Assembly (NCBI RefSeq): GCF_003096595.1
Contig: NZ_QEKO01000001.1
Coordinates: forward strand, 1,178,001-1,242,000
DNA length: 64,000 nt
Origin: Pusillimonas noertemannii
GTDB taxonomy: Bacteria; Pseudomonadota; Gammaproteobacteria; Burkholderiales; Burkholderiaceae_B
Direction: 5' to 3'
Numbering within the stretch: the first letter of the stretch is position 1; each line of letters opens with the position of its first letter. Of this stretch, positions 1 to 10,024 are shown one piece after another. The notes beneath the pieces are model-generated. The model made no database searches. It worked only from the letters and a program-made list of their open reading frames with translations, and was not told the DNA's origin. The position numbers and the translations under genes are program-made.

Positions 1-486
1 TTCGCGCACGTAGCGCACGTAGTCGTCAAGGCGCAGAATGCCCAGATCGGCCGGCACCATGCGTGCATCGATCCAGTCGGTGACATAGATGTCGTGCGCG
101 GGCAACAAGGCCCTGACCGTGTCGCGCAGTAGAGTGGCGTGATGGCCCGAAAGCGGGGCGACCAGGAGCACCTTGGGGTCGGCGGGCCGGTTGGCCGGCA
201 GCTTGCGCTGGAAATGCACCAGGTCGCAAAAGGGCTTGTGCAGCACTGTCTTGTCGCGCACGGCGACAGCCTTGCCATCGACCTGGGTGGAATCGAGCCC
301 CCACGCGGGTTTCTCGTAGTCTTTGCCCAGCCGGTGGATCAGTTCGTAGCCGGCCGCAATATGGCGCGACATGGGGGTATAGGCCAAGGGGCTGTACGGA
401 TGCGAGAACAGCTGTGACCCGGTATCTGAAAAGGCCAGAAGCGGGGTCAGGAACGAGCGCTGGAGTTCGTGCAGGTCGTAAAGCAT
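1..486 (-). CDS. phaZ: Intracellular polyhydroxyalkanoate (PHB) depolymerase, 5' part only
   Basis: The first 162 codons of a gene whose 3' end lies beyond the left edge of the window. The protein starts MLYDLHELQRS and contains LVAPLSGHHATLLRDTVRAL and HDIYVTDW, which are typical of the intracellular PHB depolymerases (PhaZ) of Burkholderiales. These cytoplasmic enzymes break down stored polyhydroxybutyrate granules. The catalytic part of the family lies downstream of what is visible, so activity cannot be judged here. The upstream stretch (about 487-741) is unusually AT-rich for this genome; read on the minus strand it holds a TATAAT hexamer at 518-523, about 32 bases before the start codon, a plausible -10 element without a clear -35. 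Identity is confident; completeness is unknown. Confidence 0.85.
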   Translation of the reverse strand, partial: MLYDLHELQRSFLTPLLAFSDTGSQLFSHPYSPLAYTPMSRHIAAGYELIHRLGKDYEKPAWGLDSTQVDGKAVAVRDKTVLHKPFCDLVHFQRKLPANRPADPKVLLVAPLSGHHATLLRDTVRALLPAHDIYVTDWIDARMVPADLGILRLDDYVRYVRE

Positions 487-741
487 GAAAACCCGTGGCG
501 AAGTGGTTGAAGGTTAAATTATAAGGTTATGCCCAATAATAATAAAAATATTCTTTTACTGAATGTATTGGACGCATACATCAGGCCCACCGGTGTGGCG
601 CCGTTTTGCCCTTGCATGGTTGCATTCGGCATGCCTGGGGCGGCCGGCGCGCCAGTACTGGGTCTTTTTATATATTTTATATATTAAAAGCGTGCCAAAT
701 AGCCAGGCGCGTGTTGTCCAGAGGCCACGGTGGCGGCCTGC

Positions 742-1626
742 CTACCAGTAGTTTTCCAGGGCCAGGTTGCCCGGGTTGCCTCGACGGCCCACGGCAAAGC
801 CGCGCGTCTTCAGAAGTTGGCGGGCCTCGCTCAGCATGTCGGGGTTGCCGCAAAGCATCACCTTTGAGACATCGGCGTTCAGTTCGCGGCCCGCCAGGGC
901 TTCGAGCCGGCCGTCCTCGATCAGGCGGGTGAGCCTGGCCTGGGGCATGTCCTGATAGGGTTCGCGAGTAGGAACGGGCAGATAGGTAAGCCGGGCGCGC
1001 CGAGGCAGGGCGGCGGCCTCGGGCAGGCCTTCGCGGCTCCATTGCAATATGCGTTCGCGATACGCCAGTTCTTCGACGGACCGCACGCCGTGGACCAGGA
1101 CGATATGGTCGAAGGCGGACCAGGTGGCGGGGTCTTGCAGCAGCGAAAGATAGGCCGACAGCCCCGTGCCCGTGGCCAGAAGCCAGAGATCGCCGTATCC
1201 CGTGGCATCGTCCGGTCGATTGCCGGCCGGGGAAACTGCATCAATCGCCGTGCCGTCCGGGCTGGACGGGGCGGCGCCGCCCGGAATGAACCGATCTAGA
1301 GTTAGAAAGCCGAAGGCGGTCTTGTCCACATACAGCGGGTCGCCCGGCTGCAAGGCCGCAAGACGGGGGCTGAACTCGCCCTCGGGTACGACGATGGAGT
1401 AGAACTCGAGCAAGTCGCGCTGCGAGGGCGGCGTCACCATGGAATACGCGCGCCAGATGGACGGCGGTTCGTCGGGCAGCCCGGCGGCGGGCAGCCCCAG
1501 ACGGGCGAACTGGCCCGCCGTGAACTCGAATTCGGGGCTGCGGGTGGTTTTGACGGACAGGAGCTTACCCGGCACCCAGGAGTCGACCTGCAGGACGGTT
1601 TCGCGCGTGTACTTCGAATCAGGCAT
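742..1626 (-). CDS. fpr: Ferredoxin-NADP+ reductase with an extra internal loop
   Basis: A 294-residue FAD enzyme that exchanges electrons between NADPH and ferredoxin or flavodoxin in the cytoplasm. The FAD-binding RAYSM (residues 59-63), the NADP-binding ATGTGLSAYLS (about 151-161), LVHGVRSVEELAY, MLCGNPDML and an aromatic C-terminus (ENYW) match bacterial subclass I/II Fpr. Typical members are about 250-260 residues. The excess is mainly a Gly/Pro/Ser/Asp-rich insertion at about residues 114-144, between FGFLTLDRF and GDLWLLATGTG, where homologues have only a short turn. The gene lies 27 bases downstream of fdxA on the same strand, so the two probably form an operon supplying a ferredoxin and its reductase. 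Confidence 0.9.
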   Translation of the reverse strand: MPDSKYTRETVLQVDSWVPGKLLSVKTTRSPEFEFTAGQFARLGLPAAGLPDEPPSIWRAYSMVTPPSQRDLLEFYSIVVPEGEFSPRLAALQPGDPLYVDKTAFGFLTLDRFIPGGAAPSSPDGTAIDAVSPAGNRPDDATGYGDLWLLATGTGLSAYLSLLQDPATWSAFDHIVLVHGVRSVEELAYRERILQWSREGLPEAAALPRRARLTYLPVPTREPYQDMPQARLTRLIEDGRLEALAGRELNADVSKVMLCGNPDMLSEARQLLKTRGFAVGRRGNPGNLALENYW

Positions 1627-1653
1627 GGATATGTCTTGCTATGCCGAAAAGCC

Positions 1654-1977
1654 TTAGCGCTCGAGATGCTGCAGCTTGCCTTCGACGCCGTTCCATTCGT
1701 CGGCGTCGGGCTGGGGTTTCTTGGACCGGTTGATCATGCCGAACTCGGGCGACAGCTCGGCGTTCAGCGCGATGAAGTCGACCTGGTCGGCCGGCACGTC
1801 TTCTTCGGCGAAAATGGCATTGGCCGGGCATTCGGGCACGCAGACCGCACAGTCTATGCATTCATCGGGGTCGATGACCAGGAAGTTGGGGCCTTCGCGG
1901 AAGCAGTCGACAGGGCAGACATCGACGCAGTCGGTGAATTTGCACTTGATACAGTTTTCGGTGACGACGTGGGTCAT
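1654..1977 (-). CDS. fdxA: 7Fe-8S ferredoxin FdxA
   Basis: A 107-residue ferredoxin of the FdxA type carrying one [3Fe-4S] and one [4Fe-4S] cluster. The N-terminal cysteines C9, C17 and C21 (with C12 and C25 nearby) and the second set in [12 protein letters not shown] are all present; the C-terminal tail ending GKLQHLER matches the family. The ATG at 1977 is chosen over an in-frame ATG 27 bases upstream because a GGAG Shine-Dalgarno sequence lies between the two and the product then begins MTHVVTENC, as in homologues. It is followed at once by fpr, its likely redox partner. Role: low-potential electron carrier in the cytoplasm. Confidence 0.93.
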   Translation of the reverse strand: MTHVVTENCIKCKFTDCVDVCPVDCFREGPNFLVIDPDECIDCAVCVPECPANAIFAEEDVPADQVDFIALNAELSPEFGMINRSKKPQPDADEWNGVEGKLQHLER

Positions 1978-2198
1978 GAAATGAAGCTCCAGTAAGTATC
2001 GCAATGGTCAATACCCTGGCGACCTGGCTTGCTGGGCTTTGCTGCGTCGAAAAGGAAAGGCATTAAACATTACAATAGGGCGATAGTACGCGATAGAGAT
2101 TTTACCCAATAAAAACAGAGACTCCCCGATAGACCTGCCCCAGCGTCGGGTCTTTGGCCCGCTTCCCCGGCATTGCGCCCTTACGAATCCGTCGTTTC

Positions 2199-3377
2199 AT
2201 GATCATTACTTCGCTTCTCGATACCGATCTGTACAAGTTCACCATGATGCAGGTGGTGCTGCATCATTTCCCCGCCGCGCAGGTCGAGTATCGCTACAAG
2301 TGCCGAACGCCCAACATCAATCTAAGCGCCTATCTCGACGAAATCCGCGCCGAAGTGCACTCGCTGTGCCAGCTCAAGTTCACCGAACAAGAGCTCGACT
2401 ACCTGCGCAGCCTGCGTTTCATCAAGAGCGATTTCGTCGATTTCCTGGGGCTGTTCCATTTGCCCGAAAAATGCATCCAGCTGTCGCTGGGCGAGCGTAC
2501 GGGCGAGATCGACATCACGGTGAAGGGGCCCTGGCTGCACACCATATTGTTCGAGATCCCGGTGCTGGCCATCGTCAACGAAGTGTATTTCCGCAACGAA
2601 TGCAAGGATCCGGGCTGGGATGAAGGCCGCCAGCGTCTGCAGTCCAAGATGCAGCTGGTTACCGACGACCCCGAGCTGGCCGATTTCCGGGTGGCCGAGT
2701 ACGGCACGCGGCGCCGTTTCTCCAAGGTGTGGCACGAAGAAGTCGTCACCACCATGAAAAGGCAGATGGGCGAGCATTTTGCCGGCACCAGTAATGTAAA
2801 GCTGGCCATGAAGCACAACGTCACGCCCCTGGGCACCATGGGCCACGAGTACCTGCAGGCCTGCCAGGCGCTGGGCCCCCGGCTGCGTGATTCCCAGGTG
2901 TTCGCGCTCGAGGTCTGGGCCAAAGAGTACCGCGGTGACCTTGGCATCGCCTTGTCCGACGTCTACGGAATGGATGCATTCCTGCGCGACTTCGACATGT
3001 ATTTCTGCAAGCTCTTCGACGGCGCGCGCCACGACTCCGGCGACCCTTTCCTGTGGGGCGAGCGGTTGCTGGCGCACTATGCGGCGAACCGCACCGACCC
3101 GCGCACCAAAACCCTGGTGTTTTCCGACGCGCTGACATTTCCGCGCGCCATCGAGCTTGCGCGTCGCTTTGCCGGCCGCTGCAAGGTCTCTTTCGGCATC
3201 GGCACCAATCTTACCAACGACCTGGGGCACGAGCCCCTGCAGATCGTCATGAAGATGGTCCGCTGCAATGGACAGCCGGTGGCCAAGGTGTCCGACGCGC
3301 CCGAGAAAACCATGTGCGATGATCCCGCCTACCTGGCATACTTGCGCCAGGTATTTCAACTGCCCCCCAGCCCCTGA
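2199..3377 (+). CDS. pncB: Nicotinate phosphoribosyltransferase
   Basis: A 392-residue enzyme joining nicotinate and PRPP to give nicotinate mononucleotide in the NAD salvage (Preiss-Handler) pathway. It begins [20 protein letters not shown], the conserved start of PncB, so the ATG at 2199 is preferred over an in-frame start 45 bases upstream. Other family marks are the histidine in GTMGHEYLQ (the phosphorylated His of this ATP-using family), [16 protein letters not shown] and [12 protein letters not shown]. Length is normal. It is divergent from fdxA across a 221-base gap, and a RidA-like gene follows 29 bases downstream, probably co-transcribed. Confidence 0.95.
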   Translation: MIITSLLDTDLYKFTMMQVVLHHFPAAQVEYRYKCRTPNINLSAYLDEIRAEVHSLCQLKFTEQELDYLRSLRFIKSDFVDFLGLFHLPEKCIQLSLGERTGEIDITVKGPWLHTILFEIPVLAIVNEVYFRNECKDPGWDEGRQRLQSKMQLVTDDPELADFRVAEYGTRRRFSKVWHEEVVTTMKRQMGEHFAGTSNVKLAMKHNVTPLGTMGHEYLQACQALGPRLRDSQVFALEVWAKEYRGDLGIALSDVYGMDAFLRDFDMYFCKLFDGARHDSGDPFLWGERLLAHYAANRTDPRTKTLVFSDALTFPRAIELARRFAGRCKVSFGIGTNLTNDLGHEPLQIVMKMVRCNGQPVAKVSDAPEKTMCDDPAYLAYLRQVFQLPPSP

Positions 3378-3406
3378 GCCAGGGCGGGGCCATCCAAGGA
3401 AAAACA

Positions 3407-3757
3407 ATGAGCAATATTCAACGCGTCAACGTCGGCAAGCGCCTTTCCGATATGGCGGTCTACAACGGCGTGGCGTATCTGGCGGGACAGGTTCCCGATG
3501 ACGGCAAGGCCGATATCGGCGAACAGACCCGACAGGTCCTGGCGACGATAGACCGCTTGCTGGAAGAGGTGGGGTCGGACAAGACCCGCATCCTGATGGC
3601 CCAGATATTTCTTGCCGACATCCAGGATTTCGCCGGCATGAATGCCGCCTGGGAGGCCTGGGTGCCGGCAGGCAACGCGCCGCCGCGGGCCACTGTGCAA
3701 GCGCTGCTCGCGAATCCTGACTACAAGGTCGAGATCGTCGTTACCGCCGCTGTCTGA
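3407..3757 (+). CDS. RidA family protein (YoaB-like)
   Basis: A 116-residue protein of the RidA/YjgF/UK114 family. Members form trimers with active sites between subunits; RidA itself hydrolyses reactive enamine/imine intermediates such as 2-aminoacrylate. Visible family features are YLAGQVPDD near residues 25-33, the central QTRQVLATIDRLLEEVGSDKT helix, and the C-terminal PPRATVQALLANPDYKVEI. The arginine of PPRATVQA corresponds to the substrate-carboxylate-binding Arg of RidA. The sequence resembles the YoaB-like subgroup more than canonical RidA, so the substrate is open. It sits 29 bases after pncB. Confidence 0.82.
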   Translation: MSNIQRVNVGKRLSDMAVYNGVAYLAGQVPDDGKADIGEQTRQVLATIDRLLEEVGSDKTRILMAQIFLADIQDFAGMNAAWEAWVPAGNAPPRATVQALLANPDYKVEIVVTAAV

Positions 3758-3839
3758 GGCGACCGACGCCGCAGCCTTGACGCCTTGATGGTCAGCTATT
3801 TGCGTGCTCATGCGACTGTCCTTTTAGTGTTAACAGACC

Positions 3840-4352
3840 CTACAGCAGCAGGGCGGCCAGCGTGCCGCCCAGTTCATGGCAGTGGGCCCGGTCTTCGGGC
3901 CCGATTTCTTTTGGGGCGGCGATCGCCTGCGGGGTCTGGGCATGGGTCAGCACGATGCGTGGCGGCGCAACCTGCTCCAGCCGCCAGCCGGTGCAAATTT
4001 TTTGTGTCTGGCGCACGGCGCCCTGGCCGTCCGAGCCGGCGGCCACCAGCAGGCCATAGGGGCGTCCGTTCAGCCTGTCCAGCACGCCGTAGTAGCAGCG
4101 ATCGAAGAACTCTTTCATTTCACCGCTGAGCGAGCCCAGGTTCTCGGGCGCGCAAAAAATGTATCCGTCGGCTTGCAGCAGGTCTTCGGCGCCTGTTTGC
4201 GCGGCCCGCACGAGCCTGGCCTCGAAACGGCCCATGGCATCCAGCTCGCGCGCGATGTCCTGGGCGCCCCGCTGGGCGGCCTCGGCCATCTGGCGGGCGG
4301 CGCCGGTGCGCGAATGCCAGACGATAAGTAGCTTGCGGTGTGTGTTGTCCAT
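3840..4352 (-). CDS. Flavodoxin family / NAD(P)H-dependent FMN oxidoreductase
   Basis: A 170-residue flavodoxin-fold protein. The N-terminus LLIVWHSRTGAARQMAEAA is the FMN phosphate-binding loop of flavodoxins and WrbA-like proteins, and GYIFCAPENLGSLSGEMKEFFDRCYY is the second flavin-contacting loop followed by the typical helix. The start at 4352 is chosen because this frame continues open for about 1.6 kb upstream, antisense to relA, without any homology; the flavodoxin fold begins just after MDNTHRK. The partner and reaction are unknown. It converges on the pncB-ridA pair and is divergent from relA. Confidence 0.75.
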   Translation of the reverse strand: MDNTHRKLLIVWHSRTGAARQMAEAAQRGAQDIARELDAMGRFEARLVRAAQTGAEDLLQADGYIFCAPENLGSLSGEMKEFFDRCYYGVLDRLNGRPYGLLVAAGSDGQGAVRQTQKICTGWRLEQVAPPRIVLTHAQTPQAIAAPKEIGPEDRAHCHELGGTLAALLL

Positions 4353-4499
4353 GGGCGGGCGGGGTTGGCGGCTTCTGTGGCGGGTGGTTTCAAGAAACGG
4401 TAGTATAGAAGCCGCGCCACGGGCAATACCCTGCGCGTGCAGCCGGCGTGCCGCCGCGCCCCGAATCAGGCTGTAAACCTTTTTGCCTCTTGTCCTTTT

Positions 4500-6722
4500 A
4501 TGTCCAGTACGCTTCCTTCCGATGCCGACGCGCCCCCCTTCGATGCGTCGTGGTTCGAACAGGTGGGCGCCGGCGTGGACGATGACGGCAAGGCGCTGCT
4601 TCGATCCGCTGTCCAGTGGGTGCGGCAGCCCCTGCGCGAAACCAGGGCCAGTACTGGTGAACCCCTCGACGCGCATTGCGCTTCGGTCGCCCGCATTCTG
4701 GCGCAGATGCACACCGACGCCGCAACCCGGGCCAGCGCCCTGCTGGCCGTGCTGCCCGACGAGGCCCAGACCGACAAGCGCAAGAATCCCTTGCTCAAGA
4801 CCTTCGGGCCCGAGGTGGCCGCCCTGGTGCAGGGTACCCGCTCGCTGCTGCGGCTGGGCCGCATAGCCGGCCAGTCGCGCGACGACTCCGCCGACCGGCA
4901 GGACCAGAAGGAAATGCAGCGCAAGATGCTGCTTGCCATGGCGGCCGACCTGCGCATCGTGCTGCTGCGGCTGGCATCGCGCCTGCAATCGCTGCGCTGG
5001 CACGCTGAATCGCGCACGCCTTGCCCCGCCGAGTTCGCGCGCGAAACCATGGAACTCTATGCGCCCCTGGCCAACCGGCTGGGTATCTGGCAGATCAAAT
5101 GGGAGATGGAAGACCTGGCTTTCCGGTTCTTGCAGCCCGATACCTACAAGGCCATCGCGCGACAGCTCGAAGAGCGCCGCGTCGAGCGCGAAACCTTCAT
5201 TGCCGACGTGGTGGCCGAGCTCGAGACCATGCTGGCCGACGCGCACATCGCCGCGGCGGTGTCGGGCAGGCCCAAGCACATCTACAGCATCTGGAACAAG
5301 ATGCGCATCAAGAACCTGCCGTTCGACAAGCTGTACGACTTGCGCGCACTGCGGGTCATCGTCGAAGACGAGCGAGACTGCTTTGCCGCCCTGGCTCTGG
5401 TGCATGCGCGCTGGACGCCCGTGTCCGACGAGTTCGACGACTACATCTCCCGCCCCAAGCCCAACGGCTATCGGTCCTTGCATACGGTCGTCGCCGACGA
5501 GCGCGGGCGTACTTTCGAAATCCAGATACGCACGCACGAGATGCACGTCTTCGCCGAGTACGGCATGGCGGCGCACTGGCGCTACAAAGAGGCCGGGGCG
5601 CAAGGCGGCACCCAGAGGGCGGCGGGCGACTACGACCGCAAGATCGCCTGGATGCGCCAACTGCTTTCCTGGGGCGGCGAGACGGCGCCGCAGCCCGCGC
5701 TCGCGCCCGAACCCGCGCGCGAGGCGCCGGCCGATCGCATCTACGTCATGACGCCGCAGGCGCGGGTCATCGAGTTGCCCCAGGGGGCCACGCCGGTCGA
5801 TTTCGCCTACTACCTGCACACCGACCTGGGGCATCGCTGCCGCGGCGCGCGTGTCGACGGCCTGATGGTGCCCTTGCTCACGCGGCTTCAAACAGGCCAG
5901 ACAGTCGAGATCGTTGCGGCCAAGTCGGGCGGGCCTTCGCGCGACTGGCTCAACCCGCAACTGGGCTACCTGGCCAGCCCTCGCTCACGGGCCAAGGTGC
6001 GGGCCTGGTTCAATGCCATCGAGCTTCAAGAGCGCATCTCCAATGGCCAGGCCATGGTCGAGAAAGAGCTGCAGCGCCTGGGCCGCACGGCCATCAATCT
6101 CGAGCAACTGGCCCAGCAACTGGGTTTTGCGCGCGCCGATGACTTGTACGTTGCCGTGGCCAAAGACGAGTTCAGCCTTCGGCAGATCGACCAGGTCCTG
6201 AAGTCGCCTGCCTCCACGCCCGAAGGCGCCGCCGGGGGCGAACAGGTATTTGTGCCCGTACAGGCCAATGTGGCGCGGGCCGAGGGCAGCGGCGTTCTGG
6301 TCATGGGGGTCGATTCTTTGCTGACCCAGCTTGCCCGGTGCTGCCGGCCGGCGCCGCCCGACAGCATCGCCGGCTTCGTCACGCGAGGCCGGGGCGTTTC
6401 CGTTCATCGGCGCGATTGCCCCTCGTTCGCCACCCTGGCCGCGCGCCAGCCCGAGCGCGTCATCGACGTCGACTGGGGCGATACGGGCGACGAGGTCTAT
6501 CCGGTCGACATCGTCATACACGCCCAGCAAAGCGCCAACCTGCTGCGCGACCTGTCCGACGTGTTCGGCCGCCTTCGCCTGAACGTCATCGGGGTCAATA
6601 CCCACAGCCGGCGTTCGTTGGCCCACATGGTCTTTACCGTCGAGGTGCGCAACGGCGAGCAGATCAGCCGGGCCCTGACCGCGCTCAATGAGCTGTCCGG
6701 CGTGACGGCGGTTCGCCAGTAG
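4500..6722 (+). CDS. relA: RelA, (p)ppGpp synthetase
   Basis: A 740-residue long RelA/SpoT homologue that makes the alarmone (p)ppGpp from ATP and GTP/GDP on stalled ribosomes. Domains in order: a degenerate N-terminal hydrolase domain (the HD pair is replaced, LLAVLPDE); the synthetase domain with HIYSIWNKM, DEFDDYISRPKPNGYRSLHT and EIQIRTHEMH; a TGS domain (DRIYVMTPQARVIELPQG); a zinc-finger-like part (LARCCRPAPPD...HRRDC); and a C-terminal ACT domain. EFDD in the synthetase motif, where bifunctional SpoT-type enzymes have RVKD, together with the broken HD motif identifies a synthetase-only RelA. Start: the ATG at 4500 gives MSSTLPSDAD; an upstream in-frame ATG at 4437 has no homologous sequence behind it. 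trpB follows about 100 bases downstream. Confidence 0.94.
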   Translation: MSSTLPSDADAPPFDASWFEQVGAGVDDDGKALLRSAVQWVRQPLRETRASTGEPLDAHCASVARILAQMHTDAATRASALLAVLPDEAQTDKRKNPLLKTFGPEVAALVQGTRSLLRLGRIAGQSRDDSADRQDQKEMQRKMLLAMAADLRIVLLRLASRLQSLRWHAESRTPCPAEFARETMELYAPLANRLGIWQIKWEMEDLAFRFLQPDTYKAIARQLEERRVERETFIADVVAELETMLADAHIAAAVSGRPKHIYSIWNKMRIKNLPFDKLYDLRALRVIVEDERDCFAALALVHARWTPVSDEFDDYISRPKPNGYRSLHTVVADERGRTFEIQIRTHEMHVFAEYGMAAHWRYKEAGAQGGTQRAAGDYDRKIAWMRQLLSWGGETAPQPALAPEPAREAPADRIYVMTPQARVIELPQGATPVDFAYYLHTDLGHRCRGARVDGLMVPLLTRLQTGQTVEIVAAKSGGPSRDWLNPQLGYLASPRSRAKVRAWFNAIELQERISNGQAMVEKELQRLGRTAINLEQLAQQLGFARADDLYVAVAKDEFSLRQIDQVLKSPASTPEGAAGGEQVFVPVQANVARAEGSGVLVMGVDSLLTQLARCCRPAPPDSIAGFVTRGRGVSVHRRDCPSFATLAARQPERVIDVDWGDTGDEVYPVDIVIHAQQSANLLRDLSDVFGRLRLNVIGVNTHSRRSLAHMVFTVEVRNGEQISRALTALNELSGVTAVRQ

Positions 6723-6824
6723 GCAGGCGCGGGTCGGCGCAAGCGGCGCGGCACTGGTAAAATCAGGGATTAGGCCTTGAACCTGCGTGCCTTGCTACCC
6801 GCACACAACACAAAGAGTCATTCA

Positions 6825-8024
<1,200 letters not shown>

Positions 8025-8042
8025 ATCAAGGTAGCACAAGCC

Positions 8043-8885
8043 ATGAATTCCCCCAATAACCGGCTGGCCGCGGCGTTTGCCAAGGCGGCTCCGCGCGCGG
8101 CACTGATTCCCTACGTCACGGCGGGCGAACCTTCCGCCCAGGCCACGCCCAAGCTCATGCACGCTCTTGTGCAGGCGGGTGCCGACGTCGTCGAGCTGGG
8201 CGTGCCTTTTTCCGACCCCATGGCCGACGGGCCGGTCATCCAGCGAGCGGGCCAGCGCGCCATCGAACGGGGCGTCGGCCTGGCCCAGGTGCTTGAAATG
8301 GTGGCGCAGTTTCGCCAGCAAGACGACATGACGCCGGTGGTGCTGATGGGCTATGCGAATCCCATCGAGCGCATGGGCCAGCAGCATTTCGTCGACGCGG
8401 CGGCCAAGGCGGGCGTCGACGGCGTGCTGGTGGTCGACTATCCTCCTGAGGAAACGGGCGAATTCGCCGCCATGCTCGAGCGCGCGGGCCTGGCGCCCAT
8501 CTTCCTGCTTGCCCCAACCTCTACCGAAGAGCGCATCGCAAAAGTTGCCCAGATCGCGCGCGGCTATGTGTACTATGTGTCATTGAAGGGTATTACCGGG
8601 GCGGGCCACCTTGATACGGGTGCCGTCGAGCAGCGGCTGGCCGACATCCGCCGCCACGTGCGTGTACCCGTGGGCGTAGGCTTCGGCATACGCGATGCTG
8701 AAAGCGCCCAGCGCATTGGCCGGTTTTCCGACGCCGTGATCATAGGTACCAAGCTTATCGAAACCATGGAAAAAGCCGCCCACGATGCGGTCGGGCAGGG
8801 AATTTCCGACAGCGGCCAGATCGACGCGAAGGTCATCGATGCCGCGTCCGGCTGGCTGGCCGGCATACGCAAGGCGCTTGGCTAG
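8043..8885 (+). CDS. trpA: Tryptophan synthase alpha chain
   Basis: A 280-residue TIM-barrel subunit that cleaves indole-3-glycerol phosphate into indole and glyceraldehyde 3-phosphate and channels indole to TrpB. The catalytic glutamate is in [11 protein letters not shown] and the catalytic aspartate in [18 protein letters not shown] and [12 protein letters not shown] (phosphate-binding) are present. Length is normal. It lies 18 bases after trpB and 45 bases before accD, forming a trpB-trpA-accD unit. Confidence 0.96.
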   Translation: MNSPNNRLAAAFAKAAPRAALIPYVTAGEPSAQATPKLMHALVQAGADVVELGVPFSDPMADGPVIQRAGQRAIERGVGLAQVLEMVAQFRQQDDMTPVVLMGYANPIERMGQQHFVDAAAKAGVDGVLVVDYPPEETGEFAAMLERAGLAPIFLLAPTSTEERIAKVAQIARGYVYYVSLKGITGAGHLDTGAVEQRLADIRRHVRVPVGVGFGIRDAESAQRIGRFSDAVIIGTKLIETMEKAAHDAVGQGISDSGQIDAKVIDAASGWLAGIRKALG

Positions 8886-8930
8886 GCCTCGGCCCGGTAT
8901 CGCGACAAAAATCAATATCAGGGATACTCA

Positions 8931-9809
8931 ATGAGTTGGATCGAGAAAATTCTACCCCCCCGGATCAACCGCAACGACAGCAGCACGCGGCGGGTGCCGG
9001 AAGGCTTGTGGGTCAAGTGCCCGGGCTGCGAAACGGTGCTCTACAAAGAAGACCTGCAGGCCACCTTTAACGTCTGCCCCAATTGCAGCCATCATATGCG
9101 CATCGGGTCAAGGGCCCGCATCGACGCCTTGCTCGACCCCGAGGGCAGGGTCGAGATCGGCCAGCATACCCGGCCGGTCGACCCCCTTAAATTCAAAGAT
9201 TCGCGCAAGTACCCCGAGCGTGTCGCCGAGGCCACCAAGCAAACCGGTGAATCCGAGGCCATGGTCACCATGAGCGGCAGCATCCACGCCATTCCGGTCG
9301 TGCTGTCCTGCTTCGAGTTCGAGTTCATGGGCGGGTCCATGGGTTCGGTGGTGGGAGAGCGCTTCGTGCGCGGCGTGCAAGAGGCCATCAAGAACCGTAT
9401 CCCCTTCATCTGTGTCGCTGCCTCCGGCGGTGCGCGCATGCAGGAAAGCCTGTTCTCCCTGATGCAGATGGCCAAGACCAACGCCATGCTGACTCGCCTT
9501 GCCGATGCCGGCCTGCCTTTCATCAGCGTCCTTACCGACCCCACCATGGGCGGGGTCTCGGCAAGCTTCGCCTTCATGGGCGACGTGGTCATTGCCGAAC
9601 CCAAGGCGCTGATCGGTTTTGCCGGGCCGCGTGTCATCGAGCAGACGGTGCGCGAGAAACTGCCCGAGGGTTTCCAGCGGGCAGAGTTCCTGCTCGACAA
9701 GGGTGCCATCGACATGGTGATCGACCGCCGTGAAATGCGCAGCGAACTGGCGCATCTGCTGGCTTTGCTCACACGCCAGTCGGTGGACGTCATCGCCGGG
9801 GTCGAATAA
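8931..9809 (+). CDS. accD: Acetyl-CoA carboxylase carboxyltransferase subunit beta
   Basis: A 292-residue zinc-containing subunit of the acetyl-CoA carboxylase carboxyltransferase, the first committed step of fatty acid synthesis (malonyl-CoA formation). Zinc ligands C30, C33 (CPGC) and C49, C52 (CPNC) are intact; the crotonase-like carboxyltransferase core includes [10 protein letters not shown] and [12 protein letters not shown]. It ends the relA-trpBA-accD run and is followed by a strong terminator. folC, a frequent downstream neighbour of accD in Proteobacteria, is absent. Confidence 0.96.
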   Translation: MSWIEKILPPRINRNDSSTRRVPEGLWVKCPGCETVLYKEDLQATFNVCPNCSHHMRIGSRARIDALLDPEGRVEIGQHTRPVDPLKFKDSRKYPERVAEATKQTGESEAMVTMSGSIHAIPVVLSCFEFEFMGGSMGSVVGERFVRGVQEAIKNRIPFICVAASGGARMQESLFSLMQMAKTNAMLTRLADAGLPFISVLTDPTMGGVSASFAFMGDVVIAEPKALIGFAGPRVIEQTVREKLPEGFQRAEFLLDKGAIDMVIDRREMRSELAHLLALLTRQSVDVIAGVE

Positions 9810-9867
9810 AGGTCAGGCAGGCGCCGGCCGGGCTTGCCCACGCCGGCCCGGCTTTCGGCCCGCAAAT

Positions 9868-9905
9868 AAAAACCCCGCCAGGAAATTTCCGGCGGGGTTT
9901 TTATT
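9868..9905. terminator. Bidirectional rho-independent terminator between accD and rne
   Basis: An 8-bp perfect stem (ACCCCGCC at 9872-9879 with GGCGGGGT at 9891-9898) is flanked by an A run on the left and a T run on the right. It can therefore terminate both the rightward accD transcript and the leftward rne transcript, whose stop codon is at 10025. Confidence 0.9.
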
Positions 9906-10024
9906 TGGCTGTCTGTCCAGGCCTGCGGCCCCGGCTGGACCGCCCCGGACAGGCCGACGGCATGGAGCCGAGCCGGCCTTCATCCGCTGTTACGGCCCGG
10001 GGGAACCCGGGCCGGAAGCAGGGA

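Noticed and set aside
487-741. AT-rich stretch with TATATATTTTATATATT (around 668-686) considered as an attachment site or mobile-element scar.
   Set aside because: No direct repeats, integrase or tRNA gene nearby; it is better explained as promoter DNA for the PHB depolymerase gene and the 3' flank of fpr.
4353-5960. The minus-strand frame of the flavodoxin-like gene stays open far into relA, suggesting a 706-residue fusion.
   Set aside because: Only the last 170 residues show flavodoxin features; the rest is antisense to RelA with no homology. An ATG at 4352 begins the real protein.
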